This document shows positions 16,310 through 25,605 of a stretch of 64,000 nt of DNA, piece by piece. The DNA comes from Lacimicrobium alkaliphilum (GTDB lineage Bacteria; Pseudomonadota; Gammaproteobacteria; Enterobacterales; Alteromonadaceae): the NCBI RefSeq assembly GCF_002591895.1, contig NZ_NISX01000001.1, positions 62,001 through 126,000 of the forward strand. Direction: 5' to 3'. Each line of letters opens with the position of its first letter. Positions within the stretch are counted from its first letter, which is position 1. Both the position numbers and the translations under genes were made by a program. The notes beneath the pieces were generated by a model. That model worked only from the letters and a program-made list of their open reading frames with translations. It ran no database searches and was not told the origin of the DNA.

Positions 16310-17110
16310 CTATGACTGTGATACTCTGCCTCTCGGGCTATAGTGGCGTTTCAGCCACTGGCTTAAGCCTTCCAGGCCTGGAAACAATACCCGTTCGGTA
16401 ATATTGGACTGGTCGAGCTTATCACGAATTTCCCATTTTAAATCGGCTGGAATAATCAGTTGCTGAGCGTCGGTGCGGGTCTGGTCGATCAGATCCTGAA
16501 GCGTAAATTCGGCATTGGATGCCACAGAGAACAGGGCGTGTTGATTGATAATGCGGCCATCCAGTGACGGCGGCTCGAAAAACAGGAAAAAGTCAGACTG
16601 GCCCAGCTGGTCAAACACCTCCAGCTCGCCTACCAGTTGTGTTAACAGTTCCACCGTAAACACATTGCCGCCGGTTTTCTCCAGTTGCCGGGCCATATCC
16701 ACCGGCAGTTGTTTAAACGAGTCGTGATAATTTACCTTCCAGATCACCGCATCTTCAGAGCTGAGATCAATATCGGCGGTCGCAAAATGCATTGCCACCA
16801 TAGGTGAATAAGTCCAGTCGAGCAGGCGGGTGGGCAGGCCATGGTGCTGTGCCAGGGTAAGCCAGTGCCAGATGGAACGGTTGGTATCGAAGCTGTCATG
16901 GCCGTATTTCTGGAAGTTTCTGAGCAGGTGACGTTCCAGTTGGGCATAGTTGCCGCCAAGGCGCGCGAGAGAGGTTTTTAAATCAAAGCGGCTGTCAGGC
17001 AACCCGCGAAATACATAGGGCGAACGGTAGCGGGCAATAGTCGGGTTCCAGGAACCATCAAACAATAATTCCTGTAAATGCTCCCATGACTGGGCGACAA
17101 GGGTTTTCAT
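16310..17110 (-). CDS. FRG domain-containing protein
   Basis: The protein carries the F-R-G motif (residues 34-36, YVFRGLPDS) and the second family block WLTLAQHHGLPTRLLDWTYSP followed by MVAMHFA, which define the FRG domain. FRG proteins are of unknown biochemical function and are scattered in accessory and mobile regions. ATG at 17110 follows a strong GGAGGTG; GTG and TTG codons just upstream are unlikely starts. Length is 266 residues. It is flanked upstream by a MITE-like inverted repeat (17141-17231), which suggests local mobility. Confidence 0.8.
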   Translation of the reverse strand: MKTLVAQSWEHLQELLFDGSWNPTIARYRSPYVFRGLPDSRFDLKTSLARLGGNYAQLERHLLRNFQKYGHDSFDTNRSIWHWLTLAQHHGLPTRLLDWTYSPMVAMHFATADIDLSSEDAVIWKVNYHDSFKQLPVDMARQLEKTGGNVFTVELLTQLVGELEVFDQLGQSDFFLFFEPPSLDGRIINQHALFSVASNAEFTLQDLIDQTRTDAQQLIIPADLKWEIRDKLDQSNITERVLFPGLEGLSQWLKRHYSPRGRVSQS

Positions 17111-17140
17111 CAACACCTCCGGAAATAAAGAAAAAGGGGC

Positions 17141-17231
17141 GGACTAAAAAGGGGTCGTAGTTAATTTCTTTGAGTTTGGGGTGCTTGTTAATGATCAATA
17201 TAGAAAATTAACTACGACCCCTTTTTAGTCC
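17141..17231. repeat. MITE-like element with 27-base perfect inverted repeats
   Basis: GGACTAAAAAGGGGTCGTAG... (17141-17167) is the exact reverse complement of 17205-17231, with a 37-base A+T-rich spacer. No reading frame is present. Inverted GGGGTC...GACCCC ends followed by A/T runs resemble the repeats that accompany Y1/REP-associated transposases. No transposase is nearby, so it would be non-autonomous. It lies upstream of the FRG gene. Confidence 0.75.
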
Positions 17232-17316
17232 TTCTTACCTTTTTACAGATCAGTGTAGTCAGGTTTTATGACCAATTAAGGAAATACAGACAAAAAGCTA
17301 TGGGTGGAAGTGAATA

Positions 17317-17341
17317 CAGTACTGCCTTTTGGCAGTACTGT
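17317..17341. terminator. Hairpin at the 3' end of the aminotransferase gene
   Basis: ACAGTACTGCC and GGCAGTACTGT form a perfect 11-base stem with a TTTT loop, nine bases past the aminotransferase stop. The T tract is weak on both strands, but position and stability suggest a terminator. Confidence 0.6.
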
Positions 17342-17349
17342 TTAACAGG

Positions 17350-18540
17350 TCAGAGGATAGCGGTCAGAGCGTCGGCGATATAATCCACATTCGAGGTGCT
17401 GATGCCGGCGATATTCACCCGGCTGGAGTCAACGAAATAAATGGAGTAGTCATTACGCATCTGCTGCACCTGCTCGGGGCTGATGCAAAGGTATGAGAAC
17501 ATGCCCTTTTGACTGTTGATAAACTCAAAGTCTTTACTGGCCCCTTTATCTTTAAGTTTGCTAACCAGCAGGCGGCGCAGAGTCTGCATCCGTTCACGCA
17601 TGTCTGATACTTCACCCAGCCATTCGTTTTTCAGTTCATCACTGTTAAGAATAATATCTACCAGTGCACCGCCATAGGACGGAGGCATAGAGTAGATACC
17701 ACGGGCAATGGACTGGATCTGAGTCTGAATTGCATCACGAACATTGCGGTTGGTGGTGACCATTGCCGCCAGGCCCACACGTTCACGGTACAGACCAAAG
17801 TTTTTTGAGCACGACGCTGCCACGATTAACTCTGGTAAATTATCGGCTAAAAGACGTAAACCGTAGACATCGTCTTCGATTCCGTCGCCAAATCCCTGAT
17901 AGGCAATATCCAGAAAGGGCAGGAATTCACGCTGTTGTGCCAGTTCCAGCACTTTGTGCCACTGTTCTTTGGTCAGGTCGGCACCGGTAGGGTTATGGCA
18001 GCAACCATGCAGTAGTACTACATCACCTTTGTTGACCTTTTCCAGGCAGGCAACCATATCGTCAAAGCGGATACCGGCCTGATCTTTATCGAAATAGGGG
18101 TAGGTTTCGATCTTGAGCCCGGCACTGCCAATCAGCGGAATATGGTTAGCCCAGGTAGGGTCACTAACCCATACGGTGAGCTCACCATTACAGCGATTAA
18201 GCAGTTCGGAGAGGATACGCAAGGCGCCACAGCCTCCCGGGGCCTGCACCGCTGCCACCCGTTCTTCAATCAGGGTTTTGTGGCCTTTACCTAACAACAA
18301 CTCCAGCATACCACTGATATAGCCTGGCACGCCCTGTGGGGTGATATAGGTTTTGGATTCTTCATTGGCCAGCAGGATCTTTTGTGCCTTGGCAACCGAA
18401 CTCAGAATAGGGGTACGGCCCTGTTCATCCTTATATACGCCTACACCTAAATCCACTTTTTTAGGATTAGTGTCCTGTTTAAAGGCGGTAGATAAACCAA
18501 GAATAGGATCAGCAGGTAACTGCTTAAGCACTTCTAACAT
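17350..18540 (-). CDS. Aspartate/aromatic amino-acid aminotransferase
   Basis: PLP-dependent class I aminotransferase that moves the amino group of aspartate or aromatic amino acids to 2-oxoglutarate. The 396-residue protein shows LGVGVYKDEQGRTPIL at the N-terminus, the HNPTG box (CCHNPTGADLT), DIAYQGFGDG and the PLP lysine in SCSKNFGLYRERVG (Lys246). This places it in the AspC/TyrB group; the sequence alone does not separate the two. The start at 18540 follows AGAGGGA. It stands alone, with a hairpin after the stop. Confidence 0.9.
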   Translation of the reverse strand: MLEVLKQLPADPILGLSTAFKQDTNPKKVDLGVGVYKDEQGRTPILSSVAKAQKILLANEESKTYITPQGVPGYISGMLELLLGKGHKTLIEERVAAVQAPGGCGALRILSELLNRCNGELTVWVSDPTWANHIPLIGSAGLKIETYPYFDKDQAGIRFDDMVACLEKVNKGDVVLLHGCCHNPTGADLTKEQWHKVLELAQQREFLPFLDIAYQGFGDGIEDDVYGLRLLADNLPELIVAASCSKNFGLYRERVGLAAMVTTNRNVRDAIQTQIQSIARGIYSMPPSYGGALVDIILNSDELKNEWLGEVSDMRERMQTLRRLLVSKLKDKGASKDFEFINSQKGMFSYLCISPEQVQQMRNDYSIYFVDSSRVNIAGISTSNVDYIADALTAIL

Positions 18541-18653
18541 GATATCCCTCTGTAAAATTGACCTTAAGGCCTGGTAGGTTGATCGGTAAGTGGGCGTATT
18601 ATACCCAAGTAGCCCTAAAATACGAGCCTCAGAGCGTCCCGCAGGGCGGGTTG

Positions 18654-19445
18654 TCAGCGCTCAAAGTGGCTGGAAAAACTAATGGTTTTTGTGGCTTCAC
18701 CCTGGTTGTTGAAGGTACGTTCTGACCAGTGCAGATGGCCCTTATTGTCCATCAGCAACAGGGTGGAGCTTCGGGTTCCGTAGTCTTCACCGCGAATAAA
18801 AATCGATGACAGCTGTTTCTCCCATTCTCTGGGTATGCCTGTTTCAGGCAAATCAGCATCATTAGCTTGCTGAGCATCTTTTAAAATGCTGAACAGTCGT
18901 TCATCTTCAGGCTGTATATTATCCAGATTAGCTGACAATGCCTGTACACCACGGCTGGTTTTAGGCCATGGGCTGTTTATGTCGGCGTTGGAAAGGCCGT
19001 AAATGCCGGTATCCAGGGTGGTATGGCTGTTTGTGTGGTTATTATAAACGTTCAGTTGTACACCGCTACCGGGCCGATATTGGCCAAACAACAGGTTATA
19101 GCCGTTGAACGCTTCCCGGCACTGTTCCAGCCATTGCAGGTAACCTTTGGGAGTCGCGGCATGCTCAGCCTGTTTTAGATAATCCAGTACCAGCTTGCCG
19201 CGGCTTTTGCGATTTGCAACCATTCGCTTTGGATCGCGAATATTGGTCAGTGCCGCTATGCGCCCATGGGTTGTTACGCCCATCCAGCTTCCACCGGCTT
19301 CAAGATCTTTGCCTGCCAGCACCTCAGGTGAATCCGGCCAAAACCCTGATTGCGCTGTCGGCCGGGCGAAAAACTCATCCCGGTTCGCCGCAATCACCAG
19401 CGGGTAGTGTGGGTTTTTGTTTACGGCAATAAACAGGATACACAT
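18654..19445 (-). CDS. NRDE (TANGO2-like) family protein
   Basis: Begins MCILFIAVNKNPHYPLVIAA and has the naming motif ANRDEFFARPT, then WMGVTTHGRIAALTNIR; these define the NRDE/TANGO2 family. The N-terminal cysteine at position 2 resembles Ntn hydrolases, and some family members are linked to haem handling, but the bacterial role is not established. Length is 263 residues. Its ATG overlaps the stop of the FHA gene (TGATG), and that gene overlaps the protease gene, so the three form a tight operon. Confidence 0.85.
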   Translation of the reverse strand: MCILFIAVNKNPHYPLVIAANRDEFFARPTAQSGFWPDSPEVLAGKDLEAGGSWMGVTTHGRIAALTNIRDPKRMVANRKSRGKLVLDYLKQAEHAATPKGYLQWLEQCREAFNGYNLLFGQYRPGSGVQLNVYNNHTNSHTTLDTGIYGLSNADINSPWPKTSRGVQALSANLDNIQPEDERLFSILKDAQQANDADLPETGIPREWEKQLSSIFIRGEDYGTRSSTLLLMDNKGHLHWSERTFNNQGEATKTISFSSHFER

Positions 19446-20404
19446 CAGGGTTTTTGTCTGCGCTTGTCTGCTTCAGTGTAGAGATCCTGCAATTGTTTCA
19501 GATAGGTTTCAGTATCTATACCGTTGCCCACTGCGGCCTCTTCATGCATCAGGCTGAAGGTGTAACCCGGGCGCTGGGAAAATTCGCCTTGCTTAAGCTG
19601 GTTCCAGCCTATAATCGCCACCAGTAAAATACCCGAACAGACCAGCGTGATGCGGTTGCGCTTAGCGGTCGACTGATGAAAGGCAAGCAATAAGGTAAGC
19701 CATAACAATAAGGCAAAGATCAGCATCAGGCCGAGATGTTCAATTACCGGCCAGCCCGGTAGTTGTGGAAAATTAAAATCAATCCAGTGATTTACCTTTG
19801 ACAGCCCCATACTCAACAGGGCAATCAGCCATAAAACGGAGAACAGACTGGAGAGTCGTACATCCTGTTTTTGTAACCTCGACAGCAAGGCGAACAGCAA
19901 TGGCCAGACCGACAGCATGACAAATTCAGTGAACAGGCTTGGCAATGCTTTACCAATTTCAAACTCGGTAAAGGTATGCTGATAACTTTCAAACACTAAC
20001 GCGGTGGCATATAAAAAGCCCATAAACAGGGCAAAGCGCCAATGGGTCAGGATATCCAGCCTGGTTTCGATAGCGCTGAGTTTAATTGCCGGAGGCACAG
20101 TATTGTTACTGTTAAACAGCCGCAGTCGTGTTTTACCCAGGGTTACGATATCGTTCTTGCTAACAGCCGCTTTGTCACATTTTCTGCCATTAACACTGAG
20201 CCCGTTAATCGACCCCAGATCGACCACTTCAATCTTATGGCTATCTGGATCCTGCTTAATCAGTGCATGTTCAGCACACACATAAGGGTCGGTAAGGCGA
20301 ATATGATTTTCATAGCCGCGGCCAATACTGACAGTGTCATGGTCAAACTGATAATGTTTTACCTGTTTGTTATTGGCAGAAAGTTTCTCAATCACTATTG
20401 CCAT
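19445..20404 (-). CDS. FHA domain membrane protein
   Basis: An N-terminal forkhead-associated domain (about residues 20-98) shows VSIGRGYENHIRL, CAEHALI and DLGSINGLSVNGRK, the phosphothreonine-binding loops. About six hydrophobic segments follow between residues 120 and 275. A soluble tail of about 45 residues comes last. FHA domains bind phosphothreonine peptides, so the protein could couple a kinase signal to the membrane; no kinase is encoded nearby. It overlaps the upstream protease gene by 10 bases and the downstream NRDE gene by one. Length is 319 residues. Confidence 0.8.
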   Translation of the reverse strand: MAIVIEKLSANNKQVKHYQFDHDTVSIGRGYENHIRLTDPYVCAEHALIKQDPDSHKIEVVDLGSINGLSVNGRKCDKAAVSKNDIVTLGKTRLRLFNSNNTVPPAIKLSAIETRLDILTHWRFALFMGFLYATALVFESYQHTFTEFEIGKALPSLFTEFVMLSVWPLLFALLSRLQKQDVRLSSLFSVLWLIALLSMGLSKVNHWIDFNFPQLPGWPVIEHLGLMLIFALLLWLTLLLAFHQSTAKRNRITLVCSGILLVAIIGWNQLKQGEFSQRPGYTFSLMHEEAAVGNGIDTETYLKQLQDLYTEADKRRQKP

Positions 20405-21666
20405 GCCAGTGTCTCCATAAAGCGTTTGCTAAAGGCCAGACTAAGGGGGCGTGATACGCCAGCGAGGGTGAAATGGCTTAGCAGTCCCTGGTTTTTCTGG
20501 TCATAACTGGCTCCAAGCATCAGCACATCATAGAGCTGGTCAAAATCCTTATAGGCGCGAATACAGAACAAAAATCGTACCTTCATACCATGCTGATTGT
20601 GTACCCGCTGTTGTTCACACTGATAATTGGTGCTGAATTCTTTAGCGGTATTGTTGCCGGGCCCTGCCGATTGCAGGCTCTGTTCATAGAGATTATAAAA
20701 TGCGCTGTCAGAGAGTTTGTCAGAGCTTATCCATTCATACTCAAGCTCAAGGCTGCCGGTGCGCAATTTGTTATTCAGGTATATTTCCTCATCCAGCCGA
20801 CAGCGTTTTTGTGCAGTAAGGTAGCGGGCCTCTTTGTCATTGGCATTAGAATTGCCCCAGCACGGCAGGAAATCAACGACTTCTCCTGCCACATCAGCCC
20901 TGCCAAGTGCCGTCAGAGGCCAGGGGGAATCAGTGAAAGGTTCAAGCAAGCGTTTCTGGTTAGCCAGCAACTGTTGTTCAATTTCCGCCATAAAATCTTC
21001 AAGAGCGGGTTCTTCAGCGCGGGATAATAATTGTGTAAGTTTATTAAGTGGCACTAAAAAGCCAATCTGATTACCGGCAGTGGCCACATTCACGCCCACC
21101 ACCTGGCCCAACGCATCTACCGTGGGCCCGCCACTCATTCCGGGGTTGATTGAGCCGGTAAAATGAATTTTCTGATTAAAACTGTTTTTCTTCAGCCCGT
21201 TGAAGGTGCCGGGAACAACAATCATGCCCAGATCATGAGGGTTGCCGAGAGAATAAATATCGTCTCCCTGAGCGGGCAAATGTTTAGCCACAGGTAAAAA
21301 ATCCGAACCTGCTGTATCACGACGCACCATGGCCAGATCGTTCACCACATCAATGTGTTGCAAGCTTAAAAGACCAGATTCGCCGTTGGCGGTAAGGTAC
21401 TCGATACGATATTTTTCCGGATAGAATACTTTGTCGGCAATAACATGGTAATTGGTTACCATCAGGCCGTCTTCACTGACCTGAAAACCAGAACCGATGG
21501 AGGACTTATTCCCGGATTCCACTTCAATCATGCGGATCTGAAACAACGCCGACTGATAGTGGCCAAATAATTCTCTGGCATTTTCCTGAGACTGCAAGGG
21601 AATGGCAGTGCACAGAAGGGTGATAAACAGAATCAGGCTTCTGGAAAGTACAACAGATAAGTGCAT
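20395..21666 (-). CDS. Secreted trypsin-like serine protease with C-terminal extension
   Basis: An N-terminal signal peptide (about residues 1-26, LSRSLILFITLLCTAIPLQS) is followed by a HtrA-like chymotrypsin-fold domain. The triad is His74 (TNYHVIA), Asp110 (VVNDLAMVRRD) and Ser178 (NPGMSGGP). No PDZ domain is seen. Instead, a roughly 215-residue C-terminal region follows, with cysteines at CWGN, KRCRL, YQCEQQ and LFCIRAY that could form disulfides. I do not recognise this region. It heads an overlapping operon with an FHA membrane protein and an NRDE protein, and is expected to act in the periplasm. Confidence 0.82.
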   Translation of the reverse strand: MHLSVVLSRSLILFITLLCTAIPLQSQENARELFGHYQSALFQIRMIEVESGNKSSIGSGFQVSEDGLMVTNYHVIADKVFYPEKYRIEYLTANGESGLLSLQHIDVVNDLAMVRRDTAGSDFLPVAKHLPAQGDDIYSLGNPHDLGMIVVPGTFNGLKKNSFNQKIHFTGSINPGMSGGPTVDALGQVVGVNVATAGNQIGFLVPLNKLTQLLSRAEEPALEDFMAEIEQQLLANQKRLLEPFTDSPWPLTALGRADVAGEVVDFLPCWGNSNANDKEARYLTAQKRCRLDEEIYLNNKLRTGSLELEYEWISSDKLSDSAFYNLYEQSLQSAGPGNNTAKEFSTNYQCEQQRVHNQHGMKVRFLFCIRAYKDFDQLYDVLMLGASYDQKNQGLLSHFTLAGVSRPLSLAFSKRFMETLAWQ

Positions 21667-21828
21667 GAGTTTACCGTAACAACAAATTGGCCCCTATTGT
21701 GCCTTATACCCATACAATTAGACAATTAGCTCGCTCTGAGTTGATTGATTCTTTGCACAGACAGCCTCCCGCACGTGGCACGTGGTAAGAGCGGTTAAAG
21801 CTCGACAAGCCAGTGCGCATGTCGGATC

Positions 21829-21853
21829 ATTTGCCCGAGTGATATTATCGGGC
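21829..21853 (+). repeat. Dispersed hairpin repeat, partial copy D
   Basis: TGCCCGAGTGATATTATCGGGCA matches only the second hairpin of copies A and B. It lies just before the acyltransferase start, so it could affect expression of that gene. Confidence 0.5.
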
Positions 21854-21860
21854 AGTGTTG

Positions 21861-22454
21861 ATGAGTAATAAACGAGCCATTATGACCCTGGGACCTGACG
21901 TGCCACGCAGAGGCGGCCGATTCAGCCGTTGGCTGGGCTTTACCGTGCTGCGGTTAATGGGATGGAAGCTGGAGGGAGAATTTCCCAATCTAAACCGTTT
22001 TGTGGGCTGTGTGGCACCGCATACCTCTAACTGGGATTTTGTCATTGGCCTGGCTACCGTATTTGCGCTGCGTCTGAACGTCTCTTTTTTAGGAAAACAT
22101 AGTTTGTTTGTCGGGCCATTGGGCTGGTGGATGCGGCGTATGGGCGGTATCGCTGTGAATCGCAGTGCTTCTCACGGGGTTGTACAACAGGTAAGCGAGC
22201 GGATTGCCGCTGAGCCCACCATTCTGGCTGTGGCTCCGGAAGGCACCCGTAAGAAGGTGAGACACTGGAAAACCGGTTTCTTACATATTGCCAAAGCCTC
22301 GGGTGTTCCCGTGCTGCTTATTTATTTTGATTATAAGCGCAAAGTTATCGGATTTGGGCCTTTGATGAAAATCGGCGATGATACGGACTCAGAAATGGCT
22401 AAGATCAGGGCATTTTATGCTGATGTCACTGCCCGGCATCCCGATAAGGTCTGA
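21861..22454 (+). CDS. 1-acyl-sn-glycerol-3-phosphate acyltransferase-like protein
   Basis: PlsC-fold acyltransferase with the catalytic HX4D motif (HTSNWD, His54 and Asp59) and the glycerol-phosphate segment VAPEGTRKK. The order and about 85-residue spacing of the two motifs fit the family. At 197 residues it is shorter than classic PlsC (about 245). It resembles the compact group that starts with ...DVPRRGGRFSRWLG. The substrate may not be lysophosphatidate. Start ATG at 21861 is assumed; ATG at 21882 is possible. A repeat hairpin lies directly upstream. Confidence 0.8.
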   Translation: MSNKRAIMTLGPDVPRRGGRFSRWLGFTVLRLMGWKLEGEFPNLNRFVGCVAPHTSNWDFVIGLATVFALRLNVSFLGKHSLFVGPLGWWMRRMGGIAVNRSASHGVVQQVSERIAAEPTILAVAPEGTRKKVRHWKTGFLHIAKASGVPVLLIYFDYKRKVIGFGPLMKIGDDTDSEMAKIRAFYADVTARHPDKV

Positions 22455-22528
22455 GCGCTGCTTTCAGGCCCTGTGTTCAGGTGCTGCAACATATCGTAAT
22501 AATTACAAGATTGACTAAGGGGATTGCG

Positions 22529-23767
22529 TTGGATTTTAAAGGTTTTACCACCAGGCTGGTACATGCTGACCGTTTGCTTAACAAGCCAGAAGACGGAGCG
22601 GTGCATCAGGCGACAACAAACTCAGTGCTGTTTGAGTATCAGCAGGTTGAAGATCTGGTGGATGTATTCCAGGGGCGTCAGAACGGCCATGCATATTCCC
22701 GACAGTCCTCGGGGTCCATCAATGCCCTGCAGAATATGCTTGCAGCAATGGAGGGGGGAGTCGCGGCACTGACCTTTGCCACCGGAATGGCGGCGATCAC
22801 CACCACCTTGCTTACCTTGTTGCGTCAGGGTGACCACCTTATTTTAAGTCAGTTTTTGTTTGGTAACACCAACAGCTTTGCCAATACGCTGCGTGGTCTG
22901 GGAATCGACGTGTCGCTGGTAGATGTTACCGATGTTAAGCAAGTGGAAGCAGCGATTCAGGACAATACCAAAGCCGTGTATCTGGAAACCATTGCAAACC
23001 CTGTTACTCAGGTGGCTGATTTGCAGGCCATCGGCACGTTATGTGAGCAGCATAAATTGGTGTATATGGTGGACAATACTATGACACCGGCTTATCTGTT
23101 TGATGCGAAAGCCGCGAAGGCTTCCCTGTTGGTGGGTTCGCTTACCAAATATATAGCCGGTCACGGCAACGTGCTCGGCGGTGCAGTAATTGACACCGGG
23201 CTGTATGACTGGCAGCAATTCAGCAACATTAATCCGGCGTTCAAATCACAGCCTGTGGAAATGTGGGGTATCACTCAGATTAAGAAAAAGGGGCTGCGGG
23301 ATATGGGAGGGTGCCTGACGCCCGACTCGGCACACCTGATTTCTGTGGGAATGGAAACTCTGGGTTTGCGCATGGAAAAATGCTGTAACAATGCACTGAA
23401 ACTGGCCACTTTTCTGGCCAGCCATGACAAAGTGGACAAGGTCTACTACCCGGGGCTGTCTGATCACCCCCAGCATCAGCTCTCACGCCAGTTATTTAAA
23501 TACTATGGCGGTATTCTCAGTGTCGACTTAAAACCCGGACTGGACTGCTTTGCCTTTTTGAATAAGCTCAAACTGGTACTTAATGCGACGCACCTTGGCG
23601 ACACCCGTACCCTTGCGATCCCGGTAGCGGATACTATTTATTATGAGATGGGTGCCGAACAGCGTTCCAGGATGGCCATCAGCGACAACATGATCCGCTT
23701 CAGCGTAGGCATTGAAGATATTGAAGATGTCGTTGATGACTTTAAACAGGCATTGGATGCGATTTAG
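22529..23767 (+). CDS. Trans-sulfuration family PLP enzyme (cystathionine synthase/lyase-like)
   Basis: Cys/Met metabolism PLP enzyme. The 412-residue protein has the conserved order: AYSRQSSGSINALQNMLAAMEGG, FATGMAAI, YLETIANPVTQVAD, VDNTMTPAYLF and the PLP lysine in GSLTKYIAGHGN (Lys207). C-terminal LNATHLGDTRTL and RFSVGIEDIEDVVDD are also typical. Which reaction it runs (gamma-synthase, beta- or gamma-lyase) cannot be told by eye. TTG at 22529, five bases after AAGGGGA, is the best start, as the family core begins at DFKGFTTRLVH. A second family member, metY, is at 41907-43178. Confidence 0.85.
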   Translation: MDFKGFTTRLVHADRLLNKPEDGAVHQATTNSVLFEYQQVEDLVDVFQGRQNGHAYSRQSSGSINALQNMLAAMEGGVAALTFATGMAAITTTLLTLLRQGDHLILSQFLFGNTNSFANTLRGLGIDVSLVDVTDVKQVEAAIQDNTKAVYLETIANPVTQVADLQAIGTLCEQHKLVYMVDNTMTPAYLFDAKAAKASLLVGSLTKYIAGHGNVLGGAVIDTGLYDWQQFSNINPAFKSQPVEMWGITQIKKKGLRDMGGCLTPDSAHLISVGMETLGLRMEKCCNNALKLATFLASHDKVDKVYYPGLSDHPQHQLSRQLFKYYGGILSVDLKPGLDCFAFLNKLKLVLNATHLGDTRTLAIPVADTIYYEMGAEQRSRMAISDNMIRFSVGIEDIEDVVDDFKQALDAI

Positions 23768-23829
23768 TCCGGTAATTAAGGCATACTTGGTTTAAGAGGA
23801 GTTGTGTTTAGCTACGTACGGGAGCACTG

Positions 23830-25554
23830 ATGGCGGAGATTAATACCATACTGCTGTTTGTCGGTGCCTTGCTGGTGTTGAGTATTCTCGCCAGTGTGCT
23901 CTCCGATCGCCTTGGTGCACCACTGCTGCTGGTGTTTCTGATTATGGGGATGCTGGCAGGAGAAGAGGGCATTGGCGGAATTGAGTTTCACAGCCCGGAA
24001 CTCAGCTTTCTTATTGGCTCTGCTGCGCTGGCGATTATCCTCTTTGATGGTGGTATGCGCACCCGTAAAGAACGTTTCCGGGTGGCCCTCTGGCCAGCAA
24101 TCAGTCTGGCTACGGTCGGGGTGGCCTTAACCTGTTCGCTGACCGCTGCAGGTGCAGTGTATTTCTTTGACTTGCCCTGGCCAACGGCGTTTTTGATTGG
24201 TGCTATTTTAAGCTCTACCGATGCAGCGGCGGTATTTGGTATCTTTCAGTCCCGTGGGGTGGTGCTTAAACAGCGCGTTGCGTCGACCCTGGAAATTGAA
24301 TCCGGTACTAATGATCCCATGGCGGTTATTCTGACCATGGCCCTGACAGGGGCGCTGGTGTCAGGTGACGAACTCAACCTCGGTCCGTTAGCGGTGGATG
24401 TGGCCTGGCAGATGCTGGTGGGTTTGATTGCAGGCTGGCTGGGCGGCAAAGGCTTTGTACTGCTGGCCCGGCGGGTGCCCCTAAGCTTCAGTTTCCTGCC
24501 CATTCTGGCAGCCGCCAGTGCTATTTTTGTATTTGCCATGACCAGCCATATCAACGGCAGCGGATTTCTTGCCGTTTACCTGATGGGTTACCTGATTGGT
24601 AATGCCAGATTGCCGCATTTGATGCACATTCTGCAGGTGCAGGATGGGCTGACCTGGCTTGGGCAGATCCTGATGTTCCTTATTCTGGGCTTACTGGTTA
24701 CCCCCTCTAACCTGATTGCGCATGCGCCGCTCGCCATATCTGTTGCGATGGTCCTGATCTTTGTTGCCCGCCCTGTTGCCGTGCTGGTGTGCCTGTTACC
24801 CTTCTCTTTTCCCTGGCGTGAACAACTGTTTATCAGTTGGGTCGGCCTACGAGGCGCCGTACCCATTATTCTGGCGTTGTATCCCTGGTTATCTGGTCTG
24901 GAAGATCAGGAACTTTACTTCGACGTGGCTTTTTTTGTGGTGTTGATCTCACTCTTTGTACAGGGGTGGACGATGGCGCCCATTGCCCGTTGGCTGGGGC
25001 TGGAAGTTCCCGAATCCCCGCATCCCCGGGAATGTGTGCCTCTGGAAAGTATCGCCAGCGAAGATCCCCTTGAGGTGATGTCTTTTCCCATCAGTGCCGA
25101 TGTTCCTGCTTTTGAGCATAAATGGTTCGAACTGAATTTCAGCGCAGATATTGCTTATGCCGGCGTGATTCGAGAGCAGATATGGTTGCCACCTGACCCC
25201 AATAGTCGTTTGCTTGATGGAGACACATTGTTGGTATTGGCAAAAGCCGCAGATATGAACAGCATCAGCCGTGTACTTGCCGCCAGTGGTGAGGGTAGAA
25301 AACTCAAGGAGAGTGAGTTCTTCGGGGACTTCAGTCTGCACGGTGATCTGACTCTTACCGAAGTGAATAACTTTTATCCCCTCGGGAGTCTGGCAGACAA
25401 AATTGCCGATCTCAGCTTGTCAGAGTATTTTGGTATGAAATTCCACCGTCGTGTGGTTATCGGCGACAGCTTGCGCTTAGGGCAGGTGATACTGACAGTG
25501 CGTGAACTGGATGATAAAGGCAGGATCCTCAGTCTTGGTATCAGAGGGGCGTAA
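23830..25554 (+). CDS. cvrA: Potassium/proton antiporter, CvrA/NhaP2 type
   Basis: CPA1-family inner-membrane antiporter that exports K+ in exchange for H+. About 12-13 helices fill residues 1-395, with FDGGMRTR, the ion-site region SSTDAAAVFGIF, ESGTNDPMAV and VGLRGAVPIILALYPWL. The C-terminal 170 residues form the cytoplasmic regulatory part (TrkA-C-like plus a CorC/HlyC-type transporter-associated domain). Length is 574 residues, close to Escherichia coli CvrA. The start at 23830 is an ATG. A strong terminator follows immediately. Confidence 0.88.
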   Translation: MAEINTILLFVGALLVLSILASVLSDRLGAPLLLVFLIMGMLAGEEGIGGIEFHSPELSFLIGSAALAIILFDGGMRTRKERFRVALWPAISLATVGVALTCSLTAAGAVYFFDLPWPTAFLIGAILSSTDAAAVFGIFQSRGVVLKQRVASTLEIESGTNDPMAVILTMALTGALVSGDELNLGPLAVDVAWQMLVGLIAGWLGGKGFVLLARRVPLSFSFLPILAAASAIFVFAMTSHINGSGFLAVYLMGYLIGNARLPHLMHILQVQDGLTWLGQILMFLILGLLVTPSNLIAHAPLAISVAMVLIFVARPVAVLVCLLPFSFPWREQLFISWVGLRGAVPIILALYPWLSGLEDQELYFDVAFFVVLISLFVQGWTMAPIARWLGLEVPESPHPRECVPLESIASEDPLEVMSFPISADVPAFEHKWFELNFSADIAYAGVIREQIWLPPDPNSRLLDGDTLLVLAKAADMNSISRVLAASGEGRKLKESEFFGDFSLHGDLTLTEVNNFYPLGSLADKIADLSLSEYFGMKFHRRVVIGDSLRLGQVILTVRELDDKGRILSLGIRGA

Positions 25555-25555
25555 T

Positions 25556-25582
25556 AAAACGGCCAGCTAAGCTGGCCGTTTT
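25556..25582. terminator. Bidirectional terminator
   Basis: AAAACGGCCAGC-TAA-GCTGGCCGTTTT is a perfect 12-base stem with A and T tracts on either side. It can end both the antiporter transcript (plus) and the convergent CHRD lipoprotein transcript (minus). Confidence 0.9.
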
Positions 25583-25605
25583 ACTATGCTTCAGTGACCT
25601 CGGGA

